Shown here piece after piece: positions 30,716 through 39,231 of a stretch of 64,000 bases of DNA. Below the pieces are notes generated by a model, which was given only the letters and a program-made list of their open reading frames with translations, did no database searches and was not told the origin of the DNA. The position numbers and the translations under genes were made by a program. Every line of letters starts with the position of its first letter. Positions within the stretch are counted from its first letter, which is position 1. Source of the stretch: Castellaniella sp041677825 (lineage in GTDB: Bacteria; Pseudomonadota; Gammaproteobacteria; Burkholderiales; Burkholderiaceae_B); contig NZ_JBAYPG010000018.1 of NCBI RefSeq assembly GCF_041677825.1, positions 1 through 64,000 of the forward strand. Reading direction: 5' to 3'.

Positions 30716-31747
30716 GTGACGAAGCAGTCAGCTACAGAAAAAGACAAGCCCGTGGAAAAAGACAAGCCCGTGGCGTACGCTGCGGCAGATCTTCTCGATC
30801 TCTATCGGAGAATGATCACCATCCGCATTGTCGAGACACAACTGAGCCGTTTGTTTGCGGATGGCGAAGTACCGGGCTTCATTCACCTGAGCGTGGGCCA
30901 GGAGGCGGTTGCAGCGGGCCTGGGCGGGGTTCTGCGCGCCACGGATACGGTCGCTTCCACGCATCGAGGTCATGGGCATGCCCTGGCCAAGGGCATTTCT
31001 CTGGATGACTTCTTTTTCGAGCTCATGGCGCGTGACGAGGGGATCTGCCGGGGTCGGGGGGGCTCCATGCACGTGGCCAATCTGTCCATCGGCATGCTGG
31101 GCGCCAATGCCATTGTGGGGGCGAGCGTGCCGATTGCCCTGGGCAGCGCCCTGTCGCATCAGGTCGCGGGCAGCGATGCGATCGCCGTAGCCTTTTTCGG
31201 TGACGGCGCCATGGCTGAAGGCGTGCTGCACGAATCCCTGAATATGGCGGCGCTGTGGCAGCTGCCGTTGCTGTTCGTCTGTGAAAACAATGGTTGGGCC
31301 GAATTCTCGCCCACGGCAGAGCAGTTTGTGGCCGACCTGAAGAATCTCGCCAACGCGTTCGGGATTCCGCATGCCAAGGTCAATGGCAACCAGGTGCTCG
31401 AGGTCGAGCAGGCTGGCCAGCAGGCGGTGGCCGCCATACGCGCGGGTCAGGGCCCTTATGTGCTCGAATGCATGACGCATCGCTGGCGCGGCCACTACGA
31501 AGGCGACCCGCAGAAATACCGGGACGCCTCCGAGCTTGAACTTCTGGGTGATCATGACCCCGTCATGCTGTTCCAGCGGGTGCTGCGTGAATATGGTATC
31601 CCTGACGAAGAGATCGAGCAGATGCGTGTTGCGGTGCATGCCCAGGTCGAGGGCGCCGTCGAGCGCGCCCGCCAGGGCACATTGCCCGTCTGGGCCGATG
31701 CCTGTCGCGATGTCTATGCTCACACGATCGAGGTGCGCCATGGCTGA
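30716..31747 (+). CDS. 2-oxoacid (acetoin/pyruvate-type) dehydrogenase E1 alpha subunit
   Basis: The thiamine-diphosphate-dependent alpha subunit has 343 residues. GFIHLSVGQEAVAAGL, STHRGHGHALAKG and GRGGSMHVANLSIGMLGANA closely follow acetoin dehydrogenase AcoA. The ThDP motif runs from GDGAMAEGVLHESLN to ENN. A GTG start with GGAGG six bases upstream is used; an ATG eight codons earlier is possible. The N-terminus contains a duplicated EKDKPV. It overlaps the beta-subunit start by 8 bp. Confidence 0.92.
   Translation: MTKQSATEKDKPVEKDKPVAYAAADLLDLYRRMITIRIVETQLSRLFADGEVPGFIHLSVGQEAVAAGLGGVLRATDTVASTHRGHGHALAKGISLDDFFFELMARDEGICRGRGGSMHVANLSIGMLGANAIVGASVPIALGSALSHQVAGSDAIAVAFFGDGAMAEGVLHESLNMAALWQLPLLFVCENNGWAEFSPTAEQFVADLKNLANAFGIPHAKVNGNQVLEVEQAGQQAVAAIRAGQGPYVLECMTHRWRGHYEGDPQKYRDASELELLGDHDPVMLFQRVLREYGIPDEEIEQMRVAVHAQVEGAVERARQGTLPVWADACRDVYAHTIEVRHG
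30737..30772 (+). repeat. exact 18-bp tandem duplication inside E1 alpha
   Basis: The unit gaaaaagacaagcccgtg occurs twice without any mismatch (30737-30754 and 30755-30772), adding six residues (EKDKPV) in frame near the N-terminus. Perfect identity suggests a recent slippage event. Confidence 0.95.
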
Positions 31748-32714
31748 GCTGCGTTTTGGCCATGCCATCAACCGGGCTCTGGAAGAGTCCATGCGCGCCG
31801 ATGAGCGCGTCATTCTTCTGGGCGAAGATATCGCTGCGGCTGGCGGGCCTTTTGGTGTCACTCGTGGGCTGCTTGACAAGTTCGGCAAATTGCGGGTACG
31901 TGATACGCCGATTTCCGAGGCGTCCATGGCTGCGGCGGCGGTGGGTGCTGCGCTCTCGGGCGCCAGGCCGGTGCTCGAAATCATGTTCATGGATTTCATG
32001 ACGCTGGCGATGGACGGGATCGTCAATCAGGCGGCCAAGGCCCATTACATGTTCGGGGCCCAGGGTTCCGTGCCTTTGGTGGTGCGTACCCCGCATGGGG
32101 GCGGCATCAGCGCAGGGCCGCAGCATTCACAGTGTCTGGAAGCCTGGTTTGCGCACGTCCCTGGTCTCAAGGTGGTCTGCCCGTCCAGCCCGGCCGATGC
32201 CTACGGTTTGCTCAAGAGCGCCATTGCCGATCCCGATCCGGTCATTTTTGTCGAGAACAAGGCACTGTACGCCATGAAGGGCGAGGTGCCCAATGAGCCC
32301 TTTTCCCTGCCATTGGGCAAGGCTCACCCGCTGCGTGCGGGTACGGATGTGTCCATTGTCACTTACGGGGCCATGGTCCACCAGGCCGCCCGAGCAGCTG
32401 ATCAGCTTGCTTCGCAGGGGGTCTCGGCCGAAATCATCGATCTGCGCAGCCTGCAGCCCTGGGATGAGGGTGCCGTGCTCGAATCGCTGGCGAAAACGCA
32501 TCGTCTGGTCATTGCCCATGAAGCGGTCGAGGCATTTGGCGTGGGTGCCGAAGTCGCGGCCCGCATGGCAGACATCGGTTTCGATGAACTCGATGCCCCG
32601 ATCGTGCGTGTGGGCGCCCCGTTCGTTCCGGTTCCGTTTGCACCATCACTCGAGAAAATCTATCGGCCTGACGCCGAACAAATCATCCAGGCCGTCCAGC
32701 GCGTGATGGCCTGA
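31740..32714 (+). CDS. 2-oxoacid (acetoin/pyruvate-type) dehydrogenase E1 beta subunit
   Basis: The beta subunit has 324 residues and completes the E1 tetramer with the alpha chain. RFGHAINRALEESMRADERV and LLGEDIAAAGGPFGVT at the N-terminus, DTPISEASMAAAAVGAALSG, and RTPHGGGISAGPQHSQCLEA are hallmark transketolase-like sequences. The C-terminal domain has VTYGAMVHQAARAADQL and EAVEAFGVGAEVAARM. Its ATG overlaps the alpha gene, consistent with equal amounts of both chains. Confidence 0.93.
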   Translation: MAELRFGHAINRALEESMRADERVILLGEDIAAAGGPFGVTRGLLDKFGKLRVRDTPISEASMAAAAVGAALSGARPVLEIMFMDFMTLAMDGIVNQAAKAHYMFGAQGSVPLVVRTPHGGGISAGPQHSQCLEAWFAHVPGLKVVCPSSPADAYGLLKSAIADPDPVIFVENKALYAMKGEVPNEPFSLPLGKAHPLRAGTDVSIVTYGAMVHQAARAADQLASQGVSAEIIDLRSLQPWDEGAVLESLAKTHRLVIAHEAVEAFGVGAEVAARMADIGFDELDAPIVRVGAPFVPVPFAPSLEKIYRPDAEQIIQAVQRVMA

Positions 32715-32736
32715 TCCCTGTCTCTGGAGGAAGAAA

Positions 32737-33522
32737 ATGAGTCAACCGGCCATATTGCAGGAAATCCGCGGACATGTCGCTATCCTCACCGTGAATCGGC
32801 CAGAAGTCCACAATGCCCTGAACGCCGAAACCATGCTCGCCTTTGAGCGGGCATTCATGGATTTTGAGGGCAATGCGCAGGTGCGTGCCATCGTCATCAC
32901 GGGGGCAGGCGAAAAATCCTTTATTGCCGGAGGTGATCTGGCCGAGATGGCGACTCGCGAGGCCTTGCCGCACTACTTTGAATTTGCCGAAGACATCCAC
33001 CGTATCTTTCGCCGGGTCGAAGCATGCGACAAGCCCACCATTGCGGCCGTCAATGGCTGGGCACTGGGCGGGGGCACCGAATTGCTGCTGTGCACTGACA
33101 TCCGCATGCTGGCTGACAACGCCGTGATGGCGTTGCCGGAAATCGGGCTGGGCCTGTTCCCCGGCGCCGGTGGCACGCAACGCGCCATCCGTCAGTTGGC
33201 GCCGTGCGTGGCACGTGAGCTGATGTTCACGGGCGAGCGCATCGATGCGCACGAGGCGGTTCGCATCGGGCTGGCCAATCGCGTAGTGCCTCGGGGCGAC
33301 CTGATGAAAGAGGCCTTGTCGCTGGCCGACAGGATTGCAGCCAAATCTCCTGTAGTCATGAAATTGCTCAAGCGCACTCTGGTCGAAGGTGGCGAGATGC
33401 CCCTGCGCAGTGCGCTTGCGCACGAACAGGCGATGATCAGCCTGGTATTCGATACCAAAGATGCGCATGAAGGCATGCAGGCGTTTCTCGAGAAACGCAG
33501 TGCCAAATTCAGTGGAAATTAA
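32737..33522 (+). CDS. enoyl-CoA hydratase/isomerase family protein
   Basis: A crotonase-fold protein of 261 residues. Oxyanion-hole segments are GEKSFIAGGDLAEMA and VNGWALGGGTELLLCTD; the catalytic Glu region is MALPEIGLGLFPGAGGTQR; ARELMFTGERIDAHEAVRIG follows. Both hydratase glutamate positions appear plausible (GTELLL and PEIGL), favouring hydration of a trans-2-enoyl-CoA. Unusually, it sits between the E1 beta and E2 genes of a dehydrogenase complex. AGGAGG precedes the ATG. Confidence 0.92.
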   Translation: MSQPAILQEIRGHVAILTVNRPEVHNALNAETMLAFERAFMDFEGNAQVRAIVITGAGEKSFIAGGDLAEMATREALPHYFEFAEDIHRIFRRVEACDKPTIAAVNGWALGGGTELLLCTDIRMLADNAVMALPEIGLGLFPGAGGTQRAIRQLAPCVARELMFTGERIDAHEAVRIGLANRVVPRGDLMKEALSLADRIAAKSPVVMKLLKRTLVEGGEMPLRSALAHEQAMISLVFDTKDAHEGMQAFLEKRSAKFSGN

Positions 33523-33526
33523 GGTG

Positions 33527-34819
33527 ATGTCACAAAGCGCGGATATTCTGATGCCCAAGCTGGGCCTGACGATGACCGAAGGCCTGCTTTTGGAGTGGCT
33601 GGTCGATGCCGGCTCCAGGGTGGCCGCAGGGGATGTGCTGTTCGTGGTCGAGACCGACAAGGTCGCAAACGAGATCACCAGCACGCAGGCAGGTGAAATA
33701 GCCGAAATTCTGGTGGCCCAGGGCGAGACCGTACCTGTGGGCACCGTGGTCGGCCGGTGGTGTACGGATGCAGATGAGCCACAGACGGCTGCCGGGCAGA
33801 CGTCCGATGCCGGGGAGGCGGCATCGGGGCATTCGCCTGCGACTGATCTGCATCAGGTCGAGCCGGTACAGCCAGACGTCGAAGAGGCCCGGGTTCCCGT
33901 CGATGTGCCGGCCCGTTTGCGGGCCACGCCACTGGCGCGGCGCCTGGCAGCCGAGCACGATGTGGATCTGCATACCGTGCCGGGTACGGGGCCGCGGGGC
34001 CGCATCAAGGCGCAGGATGTGCGCATGGCTGTGGCCACAGACCCCAGCGATCTGGCTGTTTCCTGTGCTGCTGAGGTATCAGGGCCGCAGGGCGGCGCGG
34101 CTTCGATTTCAGCGGATGCCGGGCGCTCGGGCACGCGCACCGCTGCCCACGGCCGGATCCGGACCATGGCCCGGCGTCTGGTCCAGGCCAAGCAGGATAT
34201 CCCGCATTTCTACCTGTTTGTCGAAGCCGAGGTGTCACAACTGCTGGTGCTGCGCCAGCAACTCATCGAGGCCGGTTTCGCGCCTCGACCGACCATCAAT
34301 CATTTCCTGATCGCCGCTGTGGCGCATGCCCTGCTGCGGCATCCCGAACAGAACCGGATCTGGGACGATGACGGCATCATTGCATTCGACACACCCGATG
34401 TCGGTGTCGCGGTCACGACAGAGCAAGGGCTGATGGCGCCCGTTCTTCATGGCTTGTCGGGGGCCGCGCTGGATGGGTTGGCGGCTCGCGCCAATGCCCT
34501 GGTCGAGCGTGCCCGCAATGGTCGCTGCGCGGCTGATGACCTGCATGGCGGCGCCATCACGCTATCCAATGCAGGCATGCTTGGGGCCACCTACATGGCA
34601 CCCATCATCAATCCGCCCCAGTCTGCAATTCTCGGGGTGGGGGCCGTACGGCCCGTTTTCCGGCCAGATGCCCAGGGTCAGCCCGTTCTGTGTCAGGAAT
34701 TGGGCCTGACGCTGGCTGCCGACCACCGTCTGCACGACGGGGCAAGTGGCATGCGTTTTCTGAAGGCGGTCGTCGATCTGCTGCAAACCCCCCACCAATT
34801 ACTGCGTACCTTGCCTTGA
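33527..34819 (+). CDS. 2-oxoacid dehydrogenase E2 (dihydrolipoamide acyltransferase)
   Basis: The 430-residue core subunit has one N-terminal lipoyl domain (lipoyl Lys in VETDKVANEI near residue 44), a Gln/Ala/Asp-rich linker, a peripheral-subunit-binding domain (RATPLARRLAAEHDVDLHTV, then GTGPRGRIKAQDV) and the catalytic domain ending in DHRLHDGASGMRFL, which holds the HxxxDG active site. The E3-binding domain is intact although no E3 gene is in the cluster. The ATG lies 4 bp past the hydratase stop. Confidence 0.93.
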   Translation: MSQSADILMPKLGLTMTEGLLLEWLVDAGSRVAAGDVLFVVETDKVANEITSTQAGEIAEILVAQGETVPVGTVVGRWCTDADEPQTAAGQTSDAGEAASGHSPATDLHQVEPVQPDVEEARVPVDVPARLRATPLARRLAAEHDVDLHTVPGTGPRGRIKAQDVRMAVATDPSDLAVSCAAEVSGPQGGAASISADAGRSGTRTAAHGRIRTMARRLVQAKQDIPHFYLFVEAEVSQLLVLRQQLIEAGFAPRPTINHFLIAAVAHALLRHPEQNRIWDDDGIIAFDTPDVGVAVTTEQGLMAPVLHGLSGAALDGLAARANALVERARNGRCAADDLHGGAITLSNAGMLGATYMAPIINPPQSAILGVGAVRPVFRPDAQGQPVLCQELGLTLAADHRLHDGASGMRFLKAVVDLLQTPHQLLRTLP

Positions 34820-34839
34820 GCCGCTGTCAACCAGGAAAC

Positions 34840-36018
34840 ATGCACATGGATTTCAATTTGAGTGAAGAGCAGACGTTGATCGTGGAAACGGCCGAACGGA
34901 TCGGGCGTGAGTTCGGGCCTCAGTATTGGGCTGACCTGGATCGGCAGCAGGCATTCCCGGCAGAGTGCTGGCAGGCCATCTGCGATGCGGGTCTTGCGGG
35001 CGCGGCGTTGCCCGAGGCGTATGGCGGCGCGGGTCAGGGCATGACCGAAGTGGCGCTGATCGTCGAGGCGCTGGCCGCAGGTGGGGGTGGGGCCACGCTT
35101 GGCCAATTGTTCATGACCAATCCGATATTCGGCGGCGTGTCCATTTCGAAGTTCGGCAGTGCCGAAATGAAGCAGGCCCTGTTGCCGCGTCTCATCCGGG
35201 GAGACATGCATTTCTGCATGGCGCTGACGGAACCCGATAGCGGCACCAATACACTGGCCATGAAATCATTTGCCCGGCCTGATGGCGACGGCTGGCGGCT
35301 CAAGGGGCAGAAGATCTGGATCACCATGGTCGAAGCCGCGCAGAAGATGCTGGTGGTGGCCCGCACCCGAAAGCCCGACGAAGTGGCACGCCGCTCCGAA
35401 GGGATTTCGATGTTCATGATCGATATCGATCGTGAGGGCCTGAGCCACACGGCCATCGACAAGGTGGGCACGCGCACCTTGAGTGCCAGCTCGGTTTTTT
35501 TTGATGATGTGCGCATCGAACCCGAAGAACTGGTGGGCACCCTGCATCATGGGTTCCAGGAGTTGCTCGATGTGCTCAATACCGAACGCATCGTGACCAC
35601 CGCCTGCATGGTGGGTGCCGGGCGCCTGGCCATGAGGCTGGCGCTGGATTATGCCGGCCAGCGCAAGGTCTTTGGCGACCGGCCAATTTCTGCCTATCAG
35701 GGCTTGCAGTTTCCGTTGGCGCAGGCGCATGCAGAACTGGAATGCGCCAGGCTGATGAACCTGCAGTCCGCATGGCGTTGCGACAATGGCTTGCCCTATG
35801 GCTCGCAGGCCAATGTGGCCAAGCTGATCGGTTCTCAGGCTGCCACTCATGCCATTGAACGCAGCATGCAGACGATGGGCGGCATGGGGTTTTCCAAGGA
35901 ATTCCACGTCGAACGGCTGTGGCGGGATGCCCGTCTGTTCAAATTCGCGCCCATCTCCGAGGAAATGGTCCTGAACTACATCGCCATACACGATCTCGGT
36001 ATGCCGCGCTCATATTGA
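34840..36018 (+). CDS. acyl-CoA dehydrogenase
   Basis: A FAD enzyme of 392 residues introducing a 2,3 double bond in an acyl-CoA. Order: N-terminal helical domain (MDFNLSEEQTLIVETAERIG), beta domain with FCMALTEPDSGTNTLAMKSF and GQKIWITMVEAAQKMLVVAR, C-terminal domain with RKVFGDRPISAYQGLQFPLA, QTMGGMGFSKEFHVERLWRD and FAPISEEMVLNY. The catalytic Glu position cannot be fixed by eye; PISEEM is a candidate. The product would feed the upstream enoyl-CoA hydratase. Confidence 0.92.
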   Translation: MHMDFNLSEEQTLIVETAERIGREFGPQYWADLDRQQAFPAECWQAICDAGLAGAALPEAYGGAGQGMTEVALIVEALAAGGGGATLGQLFMTNPIFGGVSISKFGSAEMKQALLPRLIRGDMHFCMALTEPDSGTNTLAMKSFARPDGDGWRLKGQKIWITMVEAAQKMLVVARTRKPDEVARRSEGISMFMIDIDREGLSHTAIDKVGTRTLSASSVFFDDVRIEPEELVGTLHHGFQELLDVLNTERIVTTACMVGAGRLAMRLALDYAGQRKVFGDRPISAYQGLQFPLAQAHAELECARLMNLQSAWRCDNGLPYGSQANVAKLIGSQAATHAIERSMQTMGGMGFSKEFHVERLWRDARLFKFAPISEEMVLNYIAIHDLGMPRSY

Positions 36019-36066
36019 TGCAAGGCGGACTGCTCGAACCGATTTCTGAACCAGAGGTGATTCCTG

Positions 36067-37590
36067 ATGATGAACTTGACTGCCGGTGTTGATTTTCACA
36101 GATTGCGCACACCCGACAAGGTCGCCATTGTGTACCAGGGCCAGGGCATCCGCTATGGCGATTTTCATGGGCGCATCATGAAGATGGCCGGGTATCTGCA
36201 GGCCCGGGGGCTGAAGCAGGGTGATGTCATTGCGCTGTTCATGAAGAACAGCCCGGCATTTCTGGAAATCTCATTTGCCGTCAGTGCCATCGGCGCGGTG
36301 TTTCTGCCCATCAACTACCGGCTGGCACCCGCTGAGGCCACGTTCATCCTCGAGAATTCCAGCGCCAGGCTTCTGTTCGTGGATGAAGAGTTCGAGCAGA
36401 TTGCTGCGCTGCCGTTCGATCGTGTCGTCGTGGATGCGGCGATGCAGGCCGACGTCTGCGCCCATCATGCCGTAGCACAGGCGGTACCGGGCGAGGTCTG
36501 CGTGGCCCGACCGGACGACCTGGTCAGGCTGATGTACACCTCGGGCACGACATCACACCCCAAGGGCGTGATGCATACGTATTCGAACATGCACTGGAAG
36601 TCCGTGGACCATATCATTGCGCTGCCGCTCACCGGGGATGACACATTGCTGTCGGTGGGGCCCCTCTACCACGTCGGCGCCTTCGATCTGCCTGGGGTGG
36701 CGATTTTCGAAGTGGGGGGCACCATGTGTCTGCTGCGCGAATTCAACGCGCTCGAGGTGCTGAAGGCCATACAGGCACACCGGGTCACCTGTGGCTGGAT
36801 GGCTCCGGTGATGCTCAGCCGGGTGCTGGCCGAGCCTTCGGCTGTCGAGCACGACCTGTCTTCCTTTCGCTGGTGCATTGCAGGGGGCGAAAAGACGCCC
36901 GATACGCGCATTCGCGACTTTACACGCGTATTCACCCAGGGGCGTTTCATCGACGGCTACGGGATGACCGAAACCTGCAGTGGCGATACGCTCATGGAGC
37001 CCGGCAAGGAAATCGAAAAAATCGGCTCCACGGGTCGCGCCCTGGCGCATGTGCAGATCCGGATCATGGACGGGCAGGGCAATGCCCTGCCTGCGGATAC
37101 CCTGGGCGAGATCTGTATCCGTGGGCCGAAGGTGACCAGGGGGTACTGGAACGATCCGCAGAAAACGGCCGAGAGCTTCTTTGGCGACTGGTTGCGCAGT
37201 GGAGACGTCGGATATCTGGATGAGGATGGTTTTCTCTTCGTCACCGACCGCAGCAAGGACATGATCCTGACAGGCGCAGAAAATGTGGCTTCACTCGAAG
37301 TAGAAGACGTGATCTTCAAGCTCAAGAAAATCACTGACGCTGCGGTGGTGGGGGTGCCCGACGCCCAGTGGGGCGAGCGCGTCGTGGCCGTGGTTGTTCT
37401 GGCGCCCGGCGAGTCACTCACACTGGACGAACTCGCGGCTCACTGTGCCCAGTACCTGGCTTCTTTCAAGGTACCCAGGGCGCTGTATCTGGTGGATGAA
37501 CTGCCGCGCAACCCGTCGGGCAAGGTGCTCAAGCGGGTGGTCCGCGACAACTTGCAGGCACTTTCCTGGCGTCAGACAATCAGCCAATGA
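36067..37590 (+). CDS. acyl-CoA synthetase (AMP-forming)
   Basis: A 507-residue ANL-superfamily ligase that activates a carboxylic acid with ATP and CoA. Motifs: LMYTSGTTSHPKGVMHTYSN (P-loop A3), DGYGMTETCSG (A5), RSGDVGYLDEDGFLFVTDRS (A7), KDMILTGAENVASLEVEDVI (A8) and the A10 lysine in PRNPSGKVLKR. The substrate is not evident; length and motifs fit short/medium or aromatic acids. It supplies the CoA thioester used by the dehydrogenase and hydratase of the same operon. Confidence 0.92.
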   Translation: MMNLTAGVDFHRLRTPDKVAIVYQGQGIRYGDFHGRIMKMAGYLQARGLKQGDVIALFMKNSPAFLEISFAVSAIGAVFLPINYRLAPAEATFILENSSARLLFVDEEFEQIAALPFDRVVVDAAMQADVCAHHAVAQAVPGEVCVARPDDLVRLMYTSGTTSHPKGVMHTYSNMHWKSVDHIIALPLTGDDTLLSVGPLYHVGAFDLPGVAIFEVGGTMCLLREFNALEVLKAIQAHRVTCGWMAPVMLSRVLAEPSAVEHDLSSFRWCIAGGEKTPDTRIRDFTRVFTQGRFIDGYGMTETCSGDTLMEPGKEIEKIGSTGRALAHVQIRIMDGQGNALPADTLGEICIRGPKVTRGYWNDPQKTAESFFGDWLRSGDVGYLDEDGFLFVTDRSKDMILTGAENVASLEVEDVIFKLKKITDAAVVGVPDAQWGERVVAVVVLAPGESLTLDELAAHCAQYLASFKVPRALYLVDELPRNPSGKVLKRVVRDNLQALSWRQTISQ

Positions 37591-37642
37591 ATGGCCTGCG
37601 GACACATTCTTTGAATCGTTTACATCAGATTGGGGGTTTGGC

Positions 37643-38419
37643 ATGGCTTCAGAAAAAGCAAGAATCGTCGTGATCACTGGTGGCGCCAGTGGCATAGGCG
37701 CAGCATGTGCGCAGTGCATCCAGCGTGAAGGCTGGCTGCCCGTGGTGGCCGATCTCAATTTCGAGCAGGCCCAGGTGGTGGCGGAGCAGGTGGGTGGCCA
37801 TGCCATCGCGCTGGACGTGGGTGACGAAAACAGCGTCGAGGCTGCAGCGGCGCGCACCGAGGCCGAGATCGGGCCCGTCTGGGGGCTTGTCAATAGTGCC
37901 GGCATCGCACAGGCCCCACAAAGGCCCCACGACTTTCCGCTGCATGACTGGGATCGTATCCAGCGCATCGACTTGCGCGGTACATACCTCACTTGCCTGG
38001 CTTTTTCCAGGGCCATGCTCGAGCGCTCTTCCGGTGCCATCGTCAATATTTCTTCGATTGCCGGTGCGCATTCCATGCCCCTGCATTCTTATTCGCCGGC
38101 CAAGGCGGCCATCATCAACATGACGCAATGCCTGGCCACCGAGTGGGGGCCGTCCGGTATTCGCGTCAATTCCGTGGCGCCGGGCTATACCCTGACCCCA
38201 TTGCTGCAGGATCAGATCGACCGGGGCCTGCGGCAGGTCGATGGGGCCTTGCAGAACACACCACTGGGGGGGTTGGTCCGACCCGAGCAGATCGCCGAAG
38301 CGGTGCTGTTCCTGTTGTCCGATCGGGCCAGTGCCATTACGGGCGTGAATCTGCCCGTGGATGGCGGCTGGTCGGTGGGCACGACCTGGGATATGTATGG
38401 CGGGTTGCGTGGCCGTTGA
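37643..38419 (+). CDS. short-chain dehydrogenase/reductase
   Basis: A classical SDR of 258 residues. VVITGGASGIGAACA is the NAD(P)-binding glycine motif, DLNFEQAQ with an acidic residue after beta-2 suggests NAD(H), LVNSAGIA replaces NNAG, and the catalytic triad lies in NISSIAGAHSMPLHSYSPAK (Ser, Tyr, Lys). NSVAPGYTLTPL and LPVDGGWSVG close the fold. As the last gene of the operon it is the natural 3-hydroxyacyl-CoA or alcohol dehydrogenase of the pathway. Confidence 0.93.
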   Translation: MASEKARIVVITGGASGIGAACAQCIQREGWLPVVADLNFEQAQVVAEQVGGHAIALDVGDENSVEAAAARTEAEIGPVWGLVNSAGIAQAPQRPHDFPLHDWDRIQRIDLRGTYLTCLAFSRAMLERSSGAIVNISSIAGAHSMPLHSYSPAKAAIINMTQCLATEWGPSGIRVNSVAPGYTLTPLLQDQIDRGLRQVDGALQNTPLGGLVRPEQIAEAVLFLLSDRASAITGVNLPVDGGWSVGTTWDMYGGLRGR

Positions 38420-38424
38420 ACCGT

Positions 38425-39105
38425 TTATTTGCCCAGCAGCATCGCCTTGATCTTGCCGACCGCACTGTCGGGTGTCGTGTAGACGACCCGTCCTGCGACA
38501 GGCTCGATCCGTGCTGCGGCCCGAGCCAGTGAGAACTGGCACAGAATCAGTGCGTCCACATCGCGCAGTGTTTCGGCAGCACGTGCCACGATGGCGTCAT
38601 GCTCATCGGGCCGGCCTTGCTTCAGGGCTTCAAGTGCGCCTTCGGCGACAGCCGGACAGATGGTGATGCGCTGCCCGCCGGCATGGGCCATTGTTTCCAG
38701 CTCGTGCGTGAGCGGTGGCAGACTGTTCTTGAAACTCACGATCAGGCCGATCCGGTTGCCCTGCTTCAGGGCCTCTTCAAAGGCGGCTTCATTGGGTCGC
38801 AATACGGGGATCGCGACAGCCTGCTTGACCTGATCGATGGCCGGCCCGAACGCGGAGCAGGTGAACAGGATGGCGTCGGTCATGTGATCATGGGCGCCGG
38901 TGGATTCCGCATAACGCCCGAGTGTCAGAAACCGGTCCATCATGCGTGAGGTGATCTGGCCTTCGGCTGCCAGATCGCTGGCCAGTGAGTCATCGAGCAG
39001 GTTGTGGATGTCTGCCTCGGGCCAGCGACGGGCAAAGGCGTCCCATGCGGGCTGCTGGGACTCGGTCAAGGCATGGATCAGCATGATGCGATGATGGTTT
39101 TTCAT
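38425..39105 (-). CDS. Asp/Glu/hydantoin racemase family protein
   Basis: A 226-residue member of the cofactor-independent Asp/Glu racemase superfamily, which includes hydantoin racemase and arylmalonate decarboxylase. Candidate catalytic cysteines are in ILFTCSAFGPAIDQVK (first half) and ALILCQFSLARAA (second half), near the two usual Cys positions. KQGNRIGLIVSFKNSLPPLT is the conserved hinge region. It diverges from the DapA-type gene across 126 bp. With HyuA/HyuB 17 kb away, a hydantoin or amino-acid racemase role is possible but unproven. Confidence 0.8.
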   Translation of the reverse strand: MKNHHRIMLIHALTESQQPAWDAFARRWPEADIHNLLDDSLASDLAAEGQITSRMMDRFLTLGRYAESTGAHDHMTDAILFTCSAFGPAIDQVKQAVAIPVLRPNEAAFEEALKQGNRIGLIVSFKNSLPPLTHELETMAHAGGQRITICPAVAEGALEALKQGRPDEHDAIVARAAETLRDVDALILCQFSLARAAARIEPVAGRVVYTTPDSAVGKIKAMLLGK

Positions 39106-39231
39106 GGGCTAGTCGATAATAATGGTATGAGGTGTGCGTGGAAAGAAGATAACATGACGGTACGCGCGCCACGCCATCCTGGCCATGCCAAAGCGTGTTT
39201 TTACATTGACCTGACCAGACCCCCAGACACC

